A DNA stretch of 64,000 nt from Antilocapra americana (Eukaryota > Chordata > Mammalia > Artiodactyla > Antilocapridae), in contig ML664161.1 in the NCBI GenBank assembly GCA_007570785.1, forward strand, positions 47,588,030 to 47,652,029, written 5' to 3'. Below are positions 34,063 to 46,017 of this stretch, piece after piece (position 1 is the stretch's first letter; each line of letters opens with the position of its first letter). The notes beneath the pieces were generated by a model. That model was not told the DNA's origin, searched no databases, and saw nothing but the letters and a program-made list of their open reading frames with translations. The translations under genes were made by a program, and so were the position numbers.

Positions 34063-35303
34063 TATTTTTTTCTTAAATTATCGTGTTTGAGGTCTCCTTT
34101 CCCAGGCCTCAAGGAAAGTTGAAGTCTTTTCTTGAAGAAGGTTGAATTCTTTTTTTCCTTTTGGCTTCTGTTCTGCTAAGATTGGTCCAGTGGTTTGTGT
34201 GAGCTTCCTATAGGGTGAGATTTTTGCTGAGCTTTTGTTTGTTTTTCCTCTGATGGGCAAGGATGAGTGAGATGGTCATCCTGTCTGCTGAAGACTAGGT
34301 TTATATTTTTGTTTTGTTTGTTGTTTACATGAGGCACCCTGCACAGTATTCAAGTGATTTCCTTTATGTGAGTTCTCACTATTTGATACTCCCTAGGGTT
34401 AGTTCTCTGGTAGTCTAGGGTCTTGGATTCAGTGCTCCTACTCCAAAGTCTGAGGGCTTGATCTCTGGTCAGGAACGAAGATTCTACAAGTGGTTTGTTA
34501 TGGCATTAAGTGAGATTAAAACAAATATCCAAAAACAAGGAACAAAAGATGAATCCCAGATAAATGGCAGTTAAAAAAATCAGGCAAATAATAATTAATA
34601 TAATGGAATATATACATATACACCCATAAGCAAAATCAAAACAGTCCAACAAAAATGAAGTACAATAGATTGACCCAACAATCAAAGGAAACCAAAAATT
34701 ATATCTACCAGAACAAAACTAAATAAAGCACAAACTGGAAAGCAAAACTAACGCAAGGTGCCAATTGAGGAATAAAGCAATGAAAATAGAACTAACAAAT
34801 ATGTTGAGAGGAAAAGAGAGAAAGAAAAGAAAGAAAGAATAGATATGCAAAGCTAAATAGAGGTAGATAAAAATTTATATATGTTAAAAATTAACTGCAA
34901 GGGGAAAAGAACAGTAGGAAAAGCAAATAATGGAATAAAGGTAGAAAAAAATAATAATAGGTTTAAAAATTAAAAACAGAGAAAAGAAAAAAAAGAAGAA
35001 GGAAAACTCCACACAACTGCAAAAGCCCAAAGTAGACTCAGAGGTTTATGACAGCAATAAAATATGTGACTGAGAGGGGGAAGAAAAGCTCAAAAGCTTA
35101 ATCGGATTCCTGTTCTCCCCCCCTTTTCCTTCAGCCTACCAAGTTTTGCGTGGTTCTATACATTTTTTTCCACTGGTCAGGTACTCCCATCCCCTTTCGC
35201 TTGTTCTTCATGCACTTCTGTGTCTGAAGGTGTATTCCTGATGTATCTATGGAGAGAGATGTACTCCATGTCCACCTACTCCTCCGCCATCTTGTTCTCC
35301 TCT
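34063..35303 (-). promoter_or_regulatory. L1 5'UTR (old internal promoter region)
   Basis: The non-coding 5' region of the outer L1, about 1.24 kb, ending at the L1 start near 35303. It includes an A-rich stretch (plus strand) at about 34510-35030. In intact L1s this region carries the internal RNA polymerase II promoter. Whether this copy still has activity cannot be told from the sequence. Confidence 0.7.
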
Positions 35304-35385
35304 TGGTTTACTTTTCTAAAAAGATTCTTCCCTCTTACTCATTAGGAAAAGTAGCTATCATGTAGGTTTGTCTTTAATCCTCTTC

Positions 35386-35482
35386 CATCTCCAACAACAA
35401 CAACAAAAATATTTGTTGTTCCAACAACAACAAAAATATTCTCTCTCTCAGCATTCATTAAAAGAAAGAGAGAGAGAGATAG
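35386..35482. repeat. Simple repeats: (CAA)n duplicated block and (GA)n
   Basis: caacaacaacaaaaatatt occurs twice (about 35394 and 35425), followed by a (CT) run and then a (GA) run at about 35464-35482. Confidence 0.8.
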
Positions 35483-35502
35483 AGGGCTCTGATCCTACTT
35501 TA

Positions 35503-35712
35503 AGGGTTGTCAGGTTTGGCAAATGAAAATACGGACACCCGGTTAAAGCTGACTTCAGATATACAATGACTATTACCTGAGTATGAATACATCCCATTCA
35601 ACATCTGACAAAATTTCTATGGATGTAAAAAGATGCCATAACCTAGGCCCCTCATCATTGTTTACCTAAATTCACATTTAAGTGGGAATCCTGCATTTTA
35701 TCTGGCAACCCT
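35503..35712. mobile_element. MITE-like DNA transposon relic (MER53-like)
   Basis: Left end 'agggttgtcaggtttggcaa' and right end 'tttatctggcaaccct' are inverted repeats of each other. The interior ('aaaatacggacacccggtta') fits a common short palindromic mammalian DNA element. The exact name is uncertain. Confidence 0.6.
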
Positions 35713-36496
35713 ACATACTTCAGTCAAGCTCCCACCACAATCATCACTGGACAAGAATTGGGATCATTATGCTTGTCCATACCATCCAATCCATCCAGTC
35801 ACCATGACAGTCAAGTCTGATAACAGAAGAGAGGCATATCCCACTCCATAAAAGAGATAAGCAGAGGTGGGTGAAGGGGAGCCAAGGCCAAAAAGACAAA
35901 TCTATTCACCATGTGTATAGGGCTTAGCCTACTAACAGAAGATGCCAGTCAAATATGGTTTTCATTGTTAATAATCCACATTATTATACTTCACCACTGA
36001 TTATAGGTCCAAACCACAGAAACCACTCTTCTATTTTTTTTTCTTTTTAGAAAACAAATTAATTCATATGTAATTATACATTGCTACAAAAAACAAGTGG
36101 TAGGAGTGGACTAAATAACTATGCTTTATTATTGGGGGCATTGCCAGAATGGTAGGCAGTCTTATTTTATGGTTTTCCTAGGGTTCAAAAAACTTCCTTG
36201 AGCTTCTCTAAATGGTAATTATAAAATAATAAGCAAAGAATATGTTGGCCCTGGCATCAGGCAAGATGACAGAAATGCAGGCTTGTCTGAATTTGGCAGC
36301 AGCACTCTTAATTATATTGAAAATTTGTGGCTGTGTCATTTCTTAGGAACTAATTACTTCATTCCTTTGGAAAGAAAATGTCCCTAAGGACACAGTTTTT
36401 GAAATACAACTTTTGGACAAAAGACCTCAACAGAGTGAATCAAATTATGATCGTTGGCTGCTAATAGGATAATTTTAAACTTTAAAATAAGGATAT
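35713..36496. other. No recognised feature
   Basis: About 780 bp of unique DNA with a T-rich run at about 36037-36050. Confidence 0.4.
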
Positions 36497-36703
36497 GTGT
36501 ATTAGTCATCCAGTCATGTCCAACTCTTTGTGACCCTGTGGACTGTAGCCCACCAGGCTCCTCCATCCACGGGATTTTCCAGGCAAGAATACTGGAGTGG
36601 GTTGCCATTCCCCTTTCCAGAGGATCTTCCTGACCCAGGGATTGAACCCAGGTCTCCTACATTACAGGCAGATTCTTTACTATCTGAGCCAACAGGGAAG
36701 CCC
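36497..36703 (-). mobile_element. Bov-tA SINE, minus strand
   Basis: BovA part ('gtcatccagtcatgtccaac') followed by the tRNA-Glu part ending 'gagccaacagggaagccc'. Complete in order. Target duplication not clear. Confidence 0.9.
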
Positions 36704-38472
36704 TTTTTAAATATTTATCATACTTTACCAAGATAATGTAAGTAGATATGGCTGTTGAATGACTACAAAATAGTCTCTTTATAAAATTTCAAAGGTTTGA
36801 TATAATTCCTCAGTGGAGGATCAGGATTGAAAATCAATATTTTGCGCAGACTGGGAATGGGAATGAGGTTTCCTACTATAAATTTAAGTGGGAGCAACCA
36901 TTTCTGTGGGTACATAGTGATTTGTCAAAGATGGTTTGGCTATGATAAACTGATCTGAACTGACAATAAAACTGAAAGAGATCGTGATAAAAATGAATGT
37001 ACACATATGTGAAAGACACAGAGACACACAGAGAGAAAAAGAGAGAGAGACTGAGTTTACATCAGGAATAGAAGGCAATAAACTGCCTTCATTTTGGAAC
37101 ATTTGGACATCATGTAGAGGAATAGACGTGTACTGTGGCAGCTGCACTCTATTGGACCAGTTGTGTTTCTCTGACTTCTCCTCCCTCTTTCCCTTGTTGG
37201 CTTATCTTCCTTCCCCTTTTATCCTTTAAATTTGATCATTTCTCAAAATGTTTTCTCCATATATTCTCCCTTGGTAAATGTCCCTGAGCAGAACATGCCT
37301 CTTATGCATTCCCTACATGCATTCGGTCAGTTGGTGCAGCGCACAACTCATGGCCCACTCACACTGTAGTCCACGTGCCCCACAAACATACCAGCTTTTA
37401 TGTGGCAGCTTGATATGGGTGATCCAAATCTATCTCTCCCTCCACTTTCTTCTGATCTCTACTTTATGAACCTCTAACTTCTTACCCAATTATTTAACAG
37501 AAAATAAACACCAATTTTACTTATTCTCTTCGAGCAGGAGGAACTAAGAGCAGAGGTCTTCCTGCTCTGGAAGAAAATAGAAACTACATGAAATCATCCC
37601 CATTTGGTTGGTATTTTTGAACAACAAGTGGGCTGCTATTAATACTTGCACACATTTCCTCTAATGCCATAGACACACAGTACCAAAGGTGATTCTCAAA
37701 GGACTTGGTTCTAAGAACACCACACAGTCACAGCAGTAAGGAGGGGTTGCTTAATGGACAACTCCATATATTAGACTGCAATGATACTATCCCAGGCTGG
37801 CAGCAGTTTCTGATTGCTGGGGCAACCTCCAGTGGTAAGTAGAGAGAAAAGGAAGATGTTCAGCTGAGAGCAGGGAGCGAACACTAGCAACACACATAGC
37901 AGCTCATACCCAGTCTGCTCTGGAAGTCATGCTCCTGTCAATGCCCAAAGACACTAATGTGAGCCCAAAGAGCCAATGCAGCTAAATGATTTGCCCTCTC
38001 AGTGAATGATCTTATGCTATCTTTCAGCTTATATGTTTCTCCCAGATTATGAGATCAGTGTGGATTTAGCAACTGCCACTTTATAAACCCAACACCTTGA
38101 CCTCCTTCCCTTGCTTATTTCCTGACTACATCTGCACTGAAGCACTCTAAAACAAGTACAAGTGACATACATTTTAAAATCTGGAGTTATGCACTCAAAG
38201 GTCCTTTCAGGTACTGCAAGTGTGTCTTCATCTCAGTTCTCTGAGGGAGACTACCCCAGTAACTCCAAGTTGTTTCACTTTGAAGTGAAGCTCTGAGCAT
38301 CTGAGTGAATCTTCAATAAGACCTTATCTTCAATATCTTCAAAGTGGAGTTTTTCTTTAACATTTTTCTATTTAATGCCAGGAAAAACAAAATCTCCAAT
38401 AACCTCTTTCAAAATTTTAAAGTAATCCTCATATCATTATGTCACTTATTGCTTAACTTTAATTGACTTCCC
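36704..38472. other. About 1.8 kb without recognised repeats
   Basis: Unique DNA with a (GA)-rich tract at about 37016-37050. Open frames up to 87 codons, no domain seen. Confidence 0.4.
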
Positions 38473-38484
38473 TTCATGCACAAA

Positions 38485-38699
38485 CCTGGAATACTTCTTG
38501 GTGGTCAGTGGTAAAGAATCTGTCTGCAATACAGGAGACACAGGTTCGACCCCTGGGTCAGGAAGATCCTCTGGAGAAGGGAATGTCATCCCACTCCAAT
38601 ATTCTTGCCTGGAGAATGCCATGGACAGAAGAGCCTGGCAGACTACAGTCCATGGGGTTACAGAGAGTTGAACACAACTGAGCGACTAATACTTTCACT
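38485..38699 (+). mobile_element. Bov-tA SINE
   Basis: tRNA-derived head from about 38492 ('cttggtggtcagtggtaaag'), B-box-like 'aggttcgaccc', BovA body and an 'actttcactt' tail. The target duplication is ttcatgcacaaa (38473-38484) against ttcatgaacaaa (38700-38711). Confidence 0.92.
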
Positions 38700-38831
38700 T
38701 TCATGAACAAATTTTTTTTTAAATGATTACAAAGATTTTCTACCATATATGTGTAGCACACAAGTCTTATCTCACTTCACTGCCCCTAGAATTACTGCAC
38801 TGGGCACCATTTCTCAATGTATTCCAAACAC

Positions 38832-39008
38832 TGTATAGTAAGTTGTCATTATAGTCCCTGTACCTGAAATTCCATCCACTCTGCCTGTCAAAAAGCTGGC
38901 TCTTCACTCAAAGAATGACAGTAATTTCACTTCTTTCATGAAATAATTTTAGTCACCCCCAGACAATAGTGAACTCTCTATCTTTTAAATTCCACCAAGT
39001 ACTGTGCC
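38832..39008 (+). mobile_element. L2 LINE fragment
   Basis: 'cacttctttcatgaaataat', 'ccagacaatagtgaactctc' and 'ccaccaagtactgtgcc' resemble an L2 3' region, diverged. Confidence 0.5.
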
Positions 39009-39245
39009 AAGATCACAGGCTTTGAAACTCAACACAATGTTGTCTGAATCCCATTCTCACCACTCAGCCTGTGTCCAAGGGAAATGTGGGTAATTTCAAA
39101 TTTTACTTAACATTTTTTTTAACTTATAAAATGTAAATATTATTTCCCTTTCAGGGTAACTATAAGAATACTATAACTCACATAGCAGAGAGCAATGCAC
39201 AAAATATGTACTAATTAGACAGCAGCCACTGATATCACTATGAAT
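39009..39245 (+). mobile_element. MIR SINE
   Basis: Near full-length MIR order: 'gatcacaggctttgaaactc', 'gtctgaatcccattctcacc', 'cttataaaatgtaaatatta' and 'agagagcaatgcacaaaata'. Confidence 0.75.
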
Positions 39246-39824
39246 CATATTTTCTATAAATTTGCCGAGTAGGTACAAAAGGCAATGCAAAAAAACAGAA
39301 AACAAAGCAGGTCAGTTATAGGAGACAAAGGGTAAATTCTTAAGGAGTAACTGAAATCCAAAACAAGTAAGAATTTGAGGAGTGTTCATAACTGGCCATG
39401 AGCTCAGACAAACTTCTAACCAATGTTTGAGTGCTGTTATTATTGAACTATATTAATACTTCTTATTGCATATGTGGCTGTTTCTGCCACAATAGTGCCT
39501 TAAGGATGTCAAGTTGCAATTTATGAAGCAGTGTAATCAATTACTATTCATGATCTAATTAATTACCACAGCTCTACTTGTACAACTATCTAATAATTTC
39601 CTATGCTTAATACATTTTCTCAATTTAAAAGCTTATTGGGGATGACCATATCATGTTTTTTAATTCTTTATACCCTCCTTAAATCTGGATAAAAAATATG
39701 TGTCAAGACTGCATGCAAAGAAATGTTACTGACAAAGGAATGTTGGCATCTCTCATAGGGAAGTGGCATATGTTACTCTCTAGCAAAATAATAGAAGCAC
39801 TTTTGGGCTATCCCCTTAAAATAC
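39246..39824. other. No recognised feature
   Basis: About 580 bp, AT-rich and unique. Confidence 0.4.
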
Positions 39825-39833
39825 TATATGTGT

Positions 39834-39999
39834 ATACATGCTAAGTCACTTCAGTCATGTCCAACTCTTTGTGACCCTATGGACTCTAGCCTTCCAAGCT
39901 CCTCTGTTCGTGGGGTTCACCAGGCAAGAATATTGGAGTGGGTTGGCATTCCCTTCTCCAGTTCTTTACCACTATCATCACCTGGGAAGCCCAAAGCAT
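39834..39999 (-). mobile_element. Bov-tA SINE with internal deletion, minus strand
   Basis: BovA part ('tacatgctaagtcacttcag'), then a jump straight to the end of the tRNA part ('cacctgggaagccc'), missing about 40-50 bp. The short duplication tatatgtgt flanks it at 39825-39833 and 40000-40008. Confidence 0.85.
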
Positions 40000-40008
40000 T
40001 ATATGTGT

Positions 40009-40310
40009 GCTTAGTTGCTCAGTCATGTCCAACTCTTTGCAATCCCATGGACTGTAGAGTCCATGGAATTCCCCAGGCCAGAATACTGGAGTGGGTAGCC
40101 TTTCCCTCCTCCAGGGGATCTTCCCAACCCAGAGATCGAACCCAGGTCTCCTGCATTACAAGCAGATTCTTTACTGACTGAGCCACAAGGGAAGCCCAAG
40201 AATACTGGAATGGGTAGCCTATCCCTTCTCCAGGGGATCTTCCTGACCCAGGAATCAAACTGGGCTTTCCTGCATTGCCGACAGATTCTTTACCAGCTGA
40301 GCTACCTAAT
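40009..40310 (-). mobile_element. Dimeric Bov-tA SINE, minus strand
   Basis: BovA plus tRNA-type unit (40009-40197), followed by a second tRNA-type unit (about 40198-40310, ending 'accagctgagctacc'). It is the antisense of the dimeric arrangement seen at 10119-10399. It directly follows the SINE at 39834-39999. Confidence 0.87.
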
Positions 40311-41209
40311 CTGGTGCAAATTTCCAACTCTCAGTGTCATTTCATCCTCTGTAATGTAAGACAGGAAAATGACAAAGTAGCTCAAGTGCAAAGGTAAGAA
40401 ACTAATTACAGACTTGCATGCCAATACTTAAATAGGAAAGAATCACAATGGAATCTTTACCAATGGACTGCAAATGGTTTTGATTTCTAGATTCTTATTT
40501 TCTAAAAAAAAGAAAAAGGAAATTCACTAACTGAAACATCCAAACCAAATTTTACCCAGGAAAATATTGATTCAGCATCTAGTATGTTCATAAATATGTT
40601 AAAGGTTGTGAAAGGAATAACATTTCACAATTTAGTGGTAAAATAGATATGTAAAAAGTTCAATGAATTAGGTGCTAGAGTAAATTATAAAGCCAATAAA
40701 GAGAAATACATAGGCAAGAGTAATTCATCTAACTTGGGATAACCAGCAATGCTGATGGAGGCAGTGGTATTTTATTTAATGCTTCAAGGATTTTTAGATT
40801 TTGAACATGTGTAGGCAGGAATGAAGAATATTTCATGTGGAAGGAAGAATATGAGAAAAGACAAATGAGAGTGAGTATATGGCTTGTTTGTGGGTACCAT
40901 GTATGAGTGATGTGAGATCACGTGTATTCTGGTCAAATGAAGCTTGAGTTTTGTTTTCCCCCTTGCTGTGGAGCTGTGACCTGCCAGACCTACCATCATA
41001 ACTGTGGTGCACAGGCAGCTCTTCCTCCTAACCTCATATATGTTCTCTCTTTAATTCTGATCAATACAATTCATTAATCACATGACAACCATCATTGCAT
41101 ATACCTTTGATCACAAGTGCTCCATCTTCCTTCAGCTGTTTCCATAGTTCTTCTATTTAGCTGCTTTCTAGCTCCATCAGTAACCAAATCGGAAAAAATA
41201 AGCACACCT
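40311..41209. other. No recognised feature
   Basis: About 900 bp of unique DNA with an A-rich run at about 40504-40520. Confidence 0.4.
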
Positions 41210-41222
41210 AATATCCTTTAAG

Positions 41223-41433
41223 GGGACTTCCCAGATGGTGCAATGGTAAAGAATCCACTTGCCAACGCAGGAGACTCGAGTCTGATCCCTGGGTCAAGAC
41301 AATCCCCTGGAGAAGGAAATGGCAACCCACCCCAGTATTCTTGCCTGGAGAATCCCATGGACAGAGGAGCCTGGCAGGCTACAGTCCAGGGAATCACAAA
41401 GAGTTGGACACTACTGAGCAACTAAACAACAGC
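41223..41433 (+). mobile_element. Bov-tA SINE with 13-bp target duplications
   Basis: tRNA head ('ggacttcccagatggtgcaa'), BovA body and an 'aactaaacaacagc' tail. The target duplication is aatatcctttaag (41210-41222) against aatatcctgtaag (41434-41446), with one mismatch. Confidence 0.93.
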
Positions 41434-41446
41434 AATATCCTGTAAG

Positions 41447-41872
41447 AGTTATGTAGAATTTGGCTATTATAGTTAAGGCCATACCATCTTGTGATTGTGA
41501 AAAGTCTACTCTCTTCCCCAGTAAACCAGTATTTCTTAGAGGGTGAGATGAGGTAAGTGTTTGGGAGTGAGAGTGTTGAGGTCAGATTAGGATGGGTGTA
41601 CATGTCCCTGGGCATCAGCGTCCCCAGGGTGCTGCTCATGTGGAACTCTCCATCTCAGTATCTCCTTTCAGCTCTTCTCTCTCTGTAACTCACTAATCTA
41701 TAACTCACTAATCCGTAAATCTATCTCTGTAACTCACAGATCTCTTTCTTTAATCCTTCTGTGACACCATCCCCCCCTCAAAACACATAGTTCCCCTGAG
41801 GCTTTTGTGAATGCAACAGAGTGTATTGACATTTGTAGAGGCAGAGGTTTTCAACACAAAATGCAAGTGCGT
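41447..41872. other. No recognised feature
   Basis: About 425 bp. A short local repeat ('taactcactaatc' twice near 41685-41713) is present. Confidence 0.4.
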
Positions 41873-42273
41873 TAGTTTGCTAGGGCTGCTCTAACAAAAT
41901 AGCACAGGCTGGATGCTAAGACAGATACTAATTTTCTTACAGTTCTGGAACCTAGAAGTCTGAGGCCAAGGTGTCAGCAGGTTTGGTTTCTCCTAAGGCC
42001 TCTCTCCTTGGCATGCACATAGCCACCTTCTCACTGTGTCTTTACATGGCCTGTCTCTACATACATATATCCTTGAAGTCACTTGTGTCTCCAAACTTCC
42101 TCTTCTTATAAGGATACCAGTCACATCAGATTAGGCTCAGTCTAATGGTCTCCTTTTAACGAATTGTCTCTTTCAAGGCCTCATCTCCAAAGACAGACAC
42201 ATTCTAAGGCCCTTGGGGTTAGAGCATCAACATACAAATTTTGAGGAGACATAATTCATCCCATAATAACAAT
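41873..42273 (-). mobile_element. MaLR LTR (MLT1/MST-like), minus strand
   Basis: Reverse complement of a mammalian MaLR LTR: 'gttagtttgctagggctgct', 'acagttctggaacctagaag', 'tcttcttataaggatacca' and 'acataattcatcccataata'. It is a solo LTR-type relic with no internal sequence. Confidence 0.8.
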
Positions 42274-43395
42274 TAACTTCAAATTTAGTGTCAGGCACCC
42301 TTGTTCCTATTAAAGTTTCTTAGCACTCAGACACAAGGAATTCCTCACAGGCCATTTCTCTTCAGAAGTTCCAGCTTCTTTATAAACCAGTTGATGACAA
42401 ATTTTATTTTGTTTTGCTTCCTCACCCAGTTATAAGGACATAGAATTAAAACTACAGTTTATCATTTTCAAAACATATTGATTCTAGCATCTCTCTGCTA
42501 ATACTCAAAAAATCCATATATGAGTTTCCATTAGATTAAACACCAAGAACTTTTCAATTGCTAATTATGTTTGCACTCAAGAGAGGCTGATGATGAGGTG
42601 AAGGCATATTTAGCCCGGGGTTCACACTAAGCATATCTGATCAGTTAGTTGTATGAAGGCTGGGCTGAATGTCCTTAGAGGAGAATACACTTTATGTATC
42701 AGTCAGAGGTCAGTAAGGAAACAGGAAACACTTTCAGTGTTTTAAACACAGAGGACTTAACACAGGGAAGAGGTTATACAGATGATGAGAAACATGGGAA
42801 GCAAAGCAGGGTGTGGTGGAGTAAATGAATAATTGGAAACAGCAGAAAACCACCCATCACTTCTGGGACTGCAGGAATACAACAGAGAAGTGGTACTTCC
42901 AGAAATCACATGGTTGGGACACCTGGTGGTGGCTAGAACCCCAGCAGGATTTACCTGTAGGGGCTGGGTTTACAAACCGCGAACTGTTCAGAAAGAACCT
43001 GTTACCTTAGAGACACAGCCACTCCCAGAAACTGTTGTCTGAGGCAGAAGAATTTTAGAAATACCCCAGCTTCTTTACTTCTGAATCCATCAAGGATCCA
43101 CCAGTGCTTCCTACAAGCCAAACATCTGGAAGCCCAAACCAGAGACAATATACAGAAAGTGTAGACAAAACAGGAAACATAACAGGGTGTGAACTGGATC
43201 TTGGTGTAAACAAGCAATGACTAGAACCATAAATTCAAGGAGAATTAAGGAGAGCAGAGTAAATCTCTCTCACACAGATTACATCCTCAGATATAATAAA
43301 TGGATTATTACCTGAATTTTACAAAGGCCAGAGGAACCAAAAACACAATGCAAGCAGTTGTTTACACCAAAACCTCTGTATGCTATTGGGGAATA
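42274..43395. other. About 1.1 kb, no firmly named feature
   Basis: Between two MaLR LTRs of opposite orientation. The part at about 42695-43210 ('cagtcagaggtcagtaagga', 'tgtctgaggcagaagaattt') reads like an old interspersed repeat, but I cannot name it. Open frames of 60-71 codons have no domain. Confidence 0.35.
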
Positions 43396-43873
43396 TGGTT
43401 AGCAGAATAATGGGCCCCAAATGATGTCCAGGTCCTAACCCTTGGAATCTGTGAACATGGCAAAGGGACTTCATAGATACGACTAAGATTAAGGACCATG
43501 AGATGGAGAGGTTATCATGGATCATACAGGTGGGCCAAATCTAATCACATGGGTCCTTATAAGAAATGAAAACTTCCTTGTATGGTCAGAGAGGGATGTG
43601 ACTATGGAAAAATTATCAAAGAGGCAATGTTGCTGCCTTTGGAGATGGAGGAAGGGGTCATATGTCAAGGAACATGGGCAACCTCTAGATGCCAGAAAAT
43701 GCAAGGAAACAGATTCTCCCCTAGTCTTCAGACAGGAACATGGCCCTGACAACACCTTGTCTTGAGCCCAATAAGACCTGAGTCAGATTTCTTATTTATA
43801 CAACTAGAATATAATAAATTTGTGATGTTAAAAAGGCACCACATTTGTTACAGCAGCAACCAGAGGTAAATAC
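43396..43873 (+). mobile_element. MLT1-type MaLR LTR
   Basis: Plus-strand MLT1: 'ggttagcagaataatgggcc', 'tgtccaggtcctaaccctt', 'gacttcatagatacgactaa', 'acaggtgggccaaatctaat', 'agattctcccctagtcttca', ending 'tttgttacagcagcaaccag'. The 82-codon open frame at 43517-43762 is inside the LTR and is not a gene. Confidence 0.85.
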
Positions 43874-44164
43874 AAGAAACAAAGAACTCTGCTTGGTATC
43901 GGCAACAACATTGAACTGAAAGAGGAGAAGGTGTAAAGAAGCATTCTCCCAACCTCTGCATGGAAAGCAAGGTGGCTTTCGTGCATTGTGGTATAGAAAG
44001 AAGTCAATGGTAGCATAGAGATCACCATGCAGAGCACAAACAATGCCTAGTTAAAGGCAGAGGAGTCCAAGAAAAGGCAGCTCAGTGGCCAGCACTCACA
44101 CAGCTGGTGGTGATAGATTTGAAAGCAAAAAGGTTTCAGCAGGAAGAAGCATTTGGATCCCAAG
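43874..44164. other. No recognised feature
   Basis: About 290 bp of unique DNA. Confidence 0.4.
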
Positions 44165-44177
44165 TAATGCTAAAAGG

Positions 44178-44355
44178 GGGCTTCTCTGATAGCTCAGTTG
44201 GTAAAGAATCTCCCTGAAATGTGGGAGACCTGGGTTTGATCCCTGGGTTGGGAAGATAACCTGGAGAAGGGAAAGGCTGCCCACTCCAGTATTCTGGCCT
44301 GGAAAACAGTCCATGGGGTCTCAAAGAGTTAGACACATCTGAGCTACTTTCACTT
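44178..44355 (+). mobile_element. Bov-tA SINE with perfect 13-bp target duplications
   Basis: tRNA head 'ggcttctctgatagctcagt', B-box-like 'gggtttgatcc', BovA body with a small deletion, and a 'ctactttcacttt' tail. The target duplication taatgctaaaagg is perfect at 44165-44177 and 44356-44368. Confidence 0.95.
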
Positions 44356-44368
44356 TAATGCTAAAAGG

Positions 44369-45685
44369 ACCTATGAGTTCCATGTGAGGATGGACAGGAA
44401 TCCTTCATGAACACATGTGAAACTCACAGTGAAGAATTCTGATGGCCCTTTTCTATTCCTTTATTCTTGAATGAAGTCCTAAGTAATAAAGTGATACAAT
44501 TTTGTATTCAAAACAATTCAAACAATTAAGAGATACTTAGAGAGATAAATTAGTTTCTAATAAAAATGGGTAAATAATTATCCAATATAATTACTGCTAA
44601 CTATTTATCTGCACCAGAATAAATTAGAGACATGATAACCTGTTTATAGCAGAATGTAGTTAGCAGGCTTTGTTTATGTCTACCCTAAGACTGGCTTGTT
44701 ACTGAAGAACAAATCAAAAACATTACTTATTCCTGAAAATATCCCTGCAAATATAATTTGGTATCTAAACATTATATCTTGCTATCTTAGGTAATTGTAC
44801 AATTTTATAAAGATGCATTCCTATGGATTCTATCCTCTCTAAAATATCCTCTATCAAACCTGAGTCTCACTTTGTCTCTATACCATCCCTTATAAAATGG
44901 TCAAGTAATGGAAGAAAAGATGGATAAAAAGCACTTGAATCTTTTGGAATGCTGAGTGCCACTGTGAATGACTAAGTATAAGAGGGAAATGTGCTTTTTA
45001 CCTCAAATGAACTATTTCTTAAACTAAAATGTTTTGATAGTCAAAGTAACAAACTAAATCAACTTTCCAATCTAGAACTTTAGAATGTTTTTCTCCATGA
45101 TGGAATTATAGTCTTTAGACTCATATTCTCTCCATGATAGAGGTCTGAAAATGGCTCTGATTTTAGCAACCAAAATACCATAACAAACCTGGGCAACTAT
45201 TTTACAGAACACATAAACACTAGAGTAAAGTGCTCTCTATTTTCTAACATTTTATTCAGCCTTTGCTATTGGCTATCCACTTAATGGCCTATCTTTGATC
45301 AGTTCCAAACCATGGCGGTAACTTCCACTTCTTGCACTACTTACATTGACAGTAGGTATGTTAACAATATACTATTTTAATTATGCTGCTCCCCAGGAGG
45401 TGATCACTTTTTAAATCTTTACCTTATAATGCCCATCACTACCATCAGGATTGGTAACAAAAAATAACAACAAAAATGTACAACAACAACAAAAGACTGG
45501 CATGGTATTTAGGATGCTAAGATATTTATGATATTTCATCAATTTGGCAATGCTTGGTTGGAGAGCATGAAAGCTATGATTTCTTAGGCTTAGTCAAAGA
45601 TATAATTTTGGAGACAAGAAAGTGCTCTTTAACATTTTAAGTATTTTTTCTTAATATAAAATCAATGCATAGCTTTTGTATTGAC
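44369..45685. other. About 1.3 kb without recognised repeats
   Basis: Unique AT-rich DNA. A (CAA)n-like run lies at about 45467-45492. Confidence 0.4.
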
Positions 45686-45835
45686 TTCCTGGGTTTGGAA
45701 GATCCCCTGGAGAAGAGAATGGCTACCCATTCCAGTATTCTTGCCTGGAGAAGTCCATGGACAGAGGAGCCTGGTGGGCTATAGTGCATGGGATTGCAAA
45801 GAGTCAGACATGACTGAAGGACTTTCACTTTTTTC
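45686..45835 (+). mobile_element. Bov-tA SINE, 5'-truncated
   Basis: Begins in the middle of the tRNA part ('cctgggtttggaagatcccc') and continues through the BovA body to 'gaaggactttcactt'. Confidence 0.85.
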
Positions 45836-46017
45836 AAGTAATATGTATGGAATAAAAAGTTAAAGCCAAGGCAACAATGGTCACTGTTTTAAATATTATT
45901 ATGACCTTGTTCTCAAAGTCTTATCCAATTAAGTTATCAAAGAAATTACATTAAAACTATTGGGGAATAAAAGAGGGAAAATACTCATTTTTTAATGGTG
46001 ATATAATTACATATGTA

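Larger units (their letters stand above)
26875..35303 (-). mobile_element. Large ruminant L1 (L1_BT-like), both ends present, with two nested insertions
   Basis: Minus-strand L1. The 5' start is at about 35303 (minus strand 'gaggagaacaagatggcgg'), the 5'UTR runs to about 34063, and an ORF1 remnant is at 34062-33563. Then come a sequence gap and a nested L1, the ORF1/ORF2 spacer near 31650-31480, the ORF2 remnant to about 27880 and the 3'UTR to 26875, where a T-rich tract marks its poly(A). Both reading frames carry stops. A BovB tail (27433-27867) and a younger L1 (about 31658-33462) interrupt it. The second half of ORF1 is missing from the visible sequence and probably lies in the gap. I found no target duplication. 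Confidence 0.9.

Noticed and set aside
39828..40178. 117-codon open frame with 'CPTLCDPMD' repeats
   Set aside because: This peptide is the typical translation of antisense Bov SINE sequence. Similar phrases occur at every minus-strand Bov-tA here.
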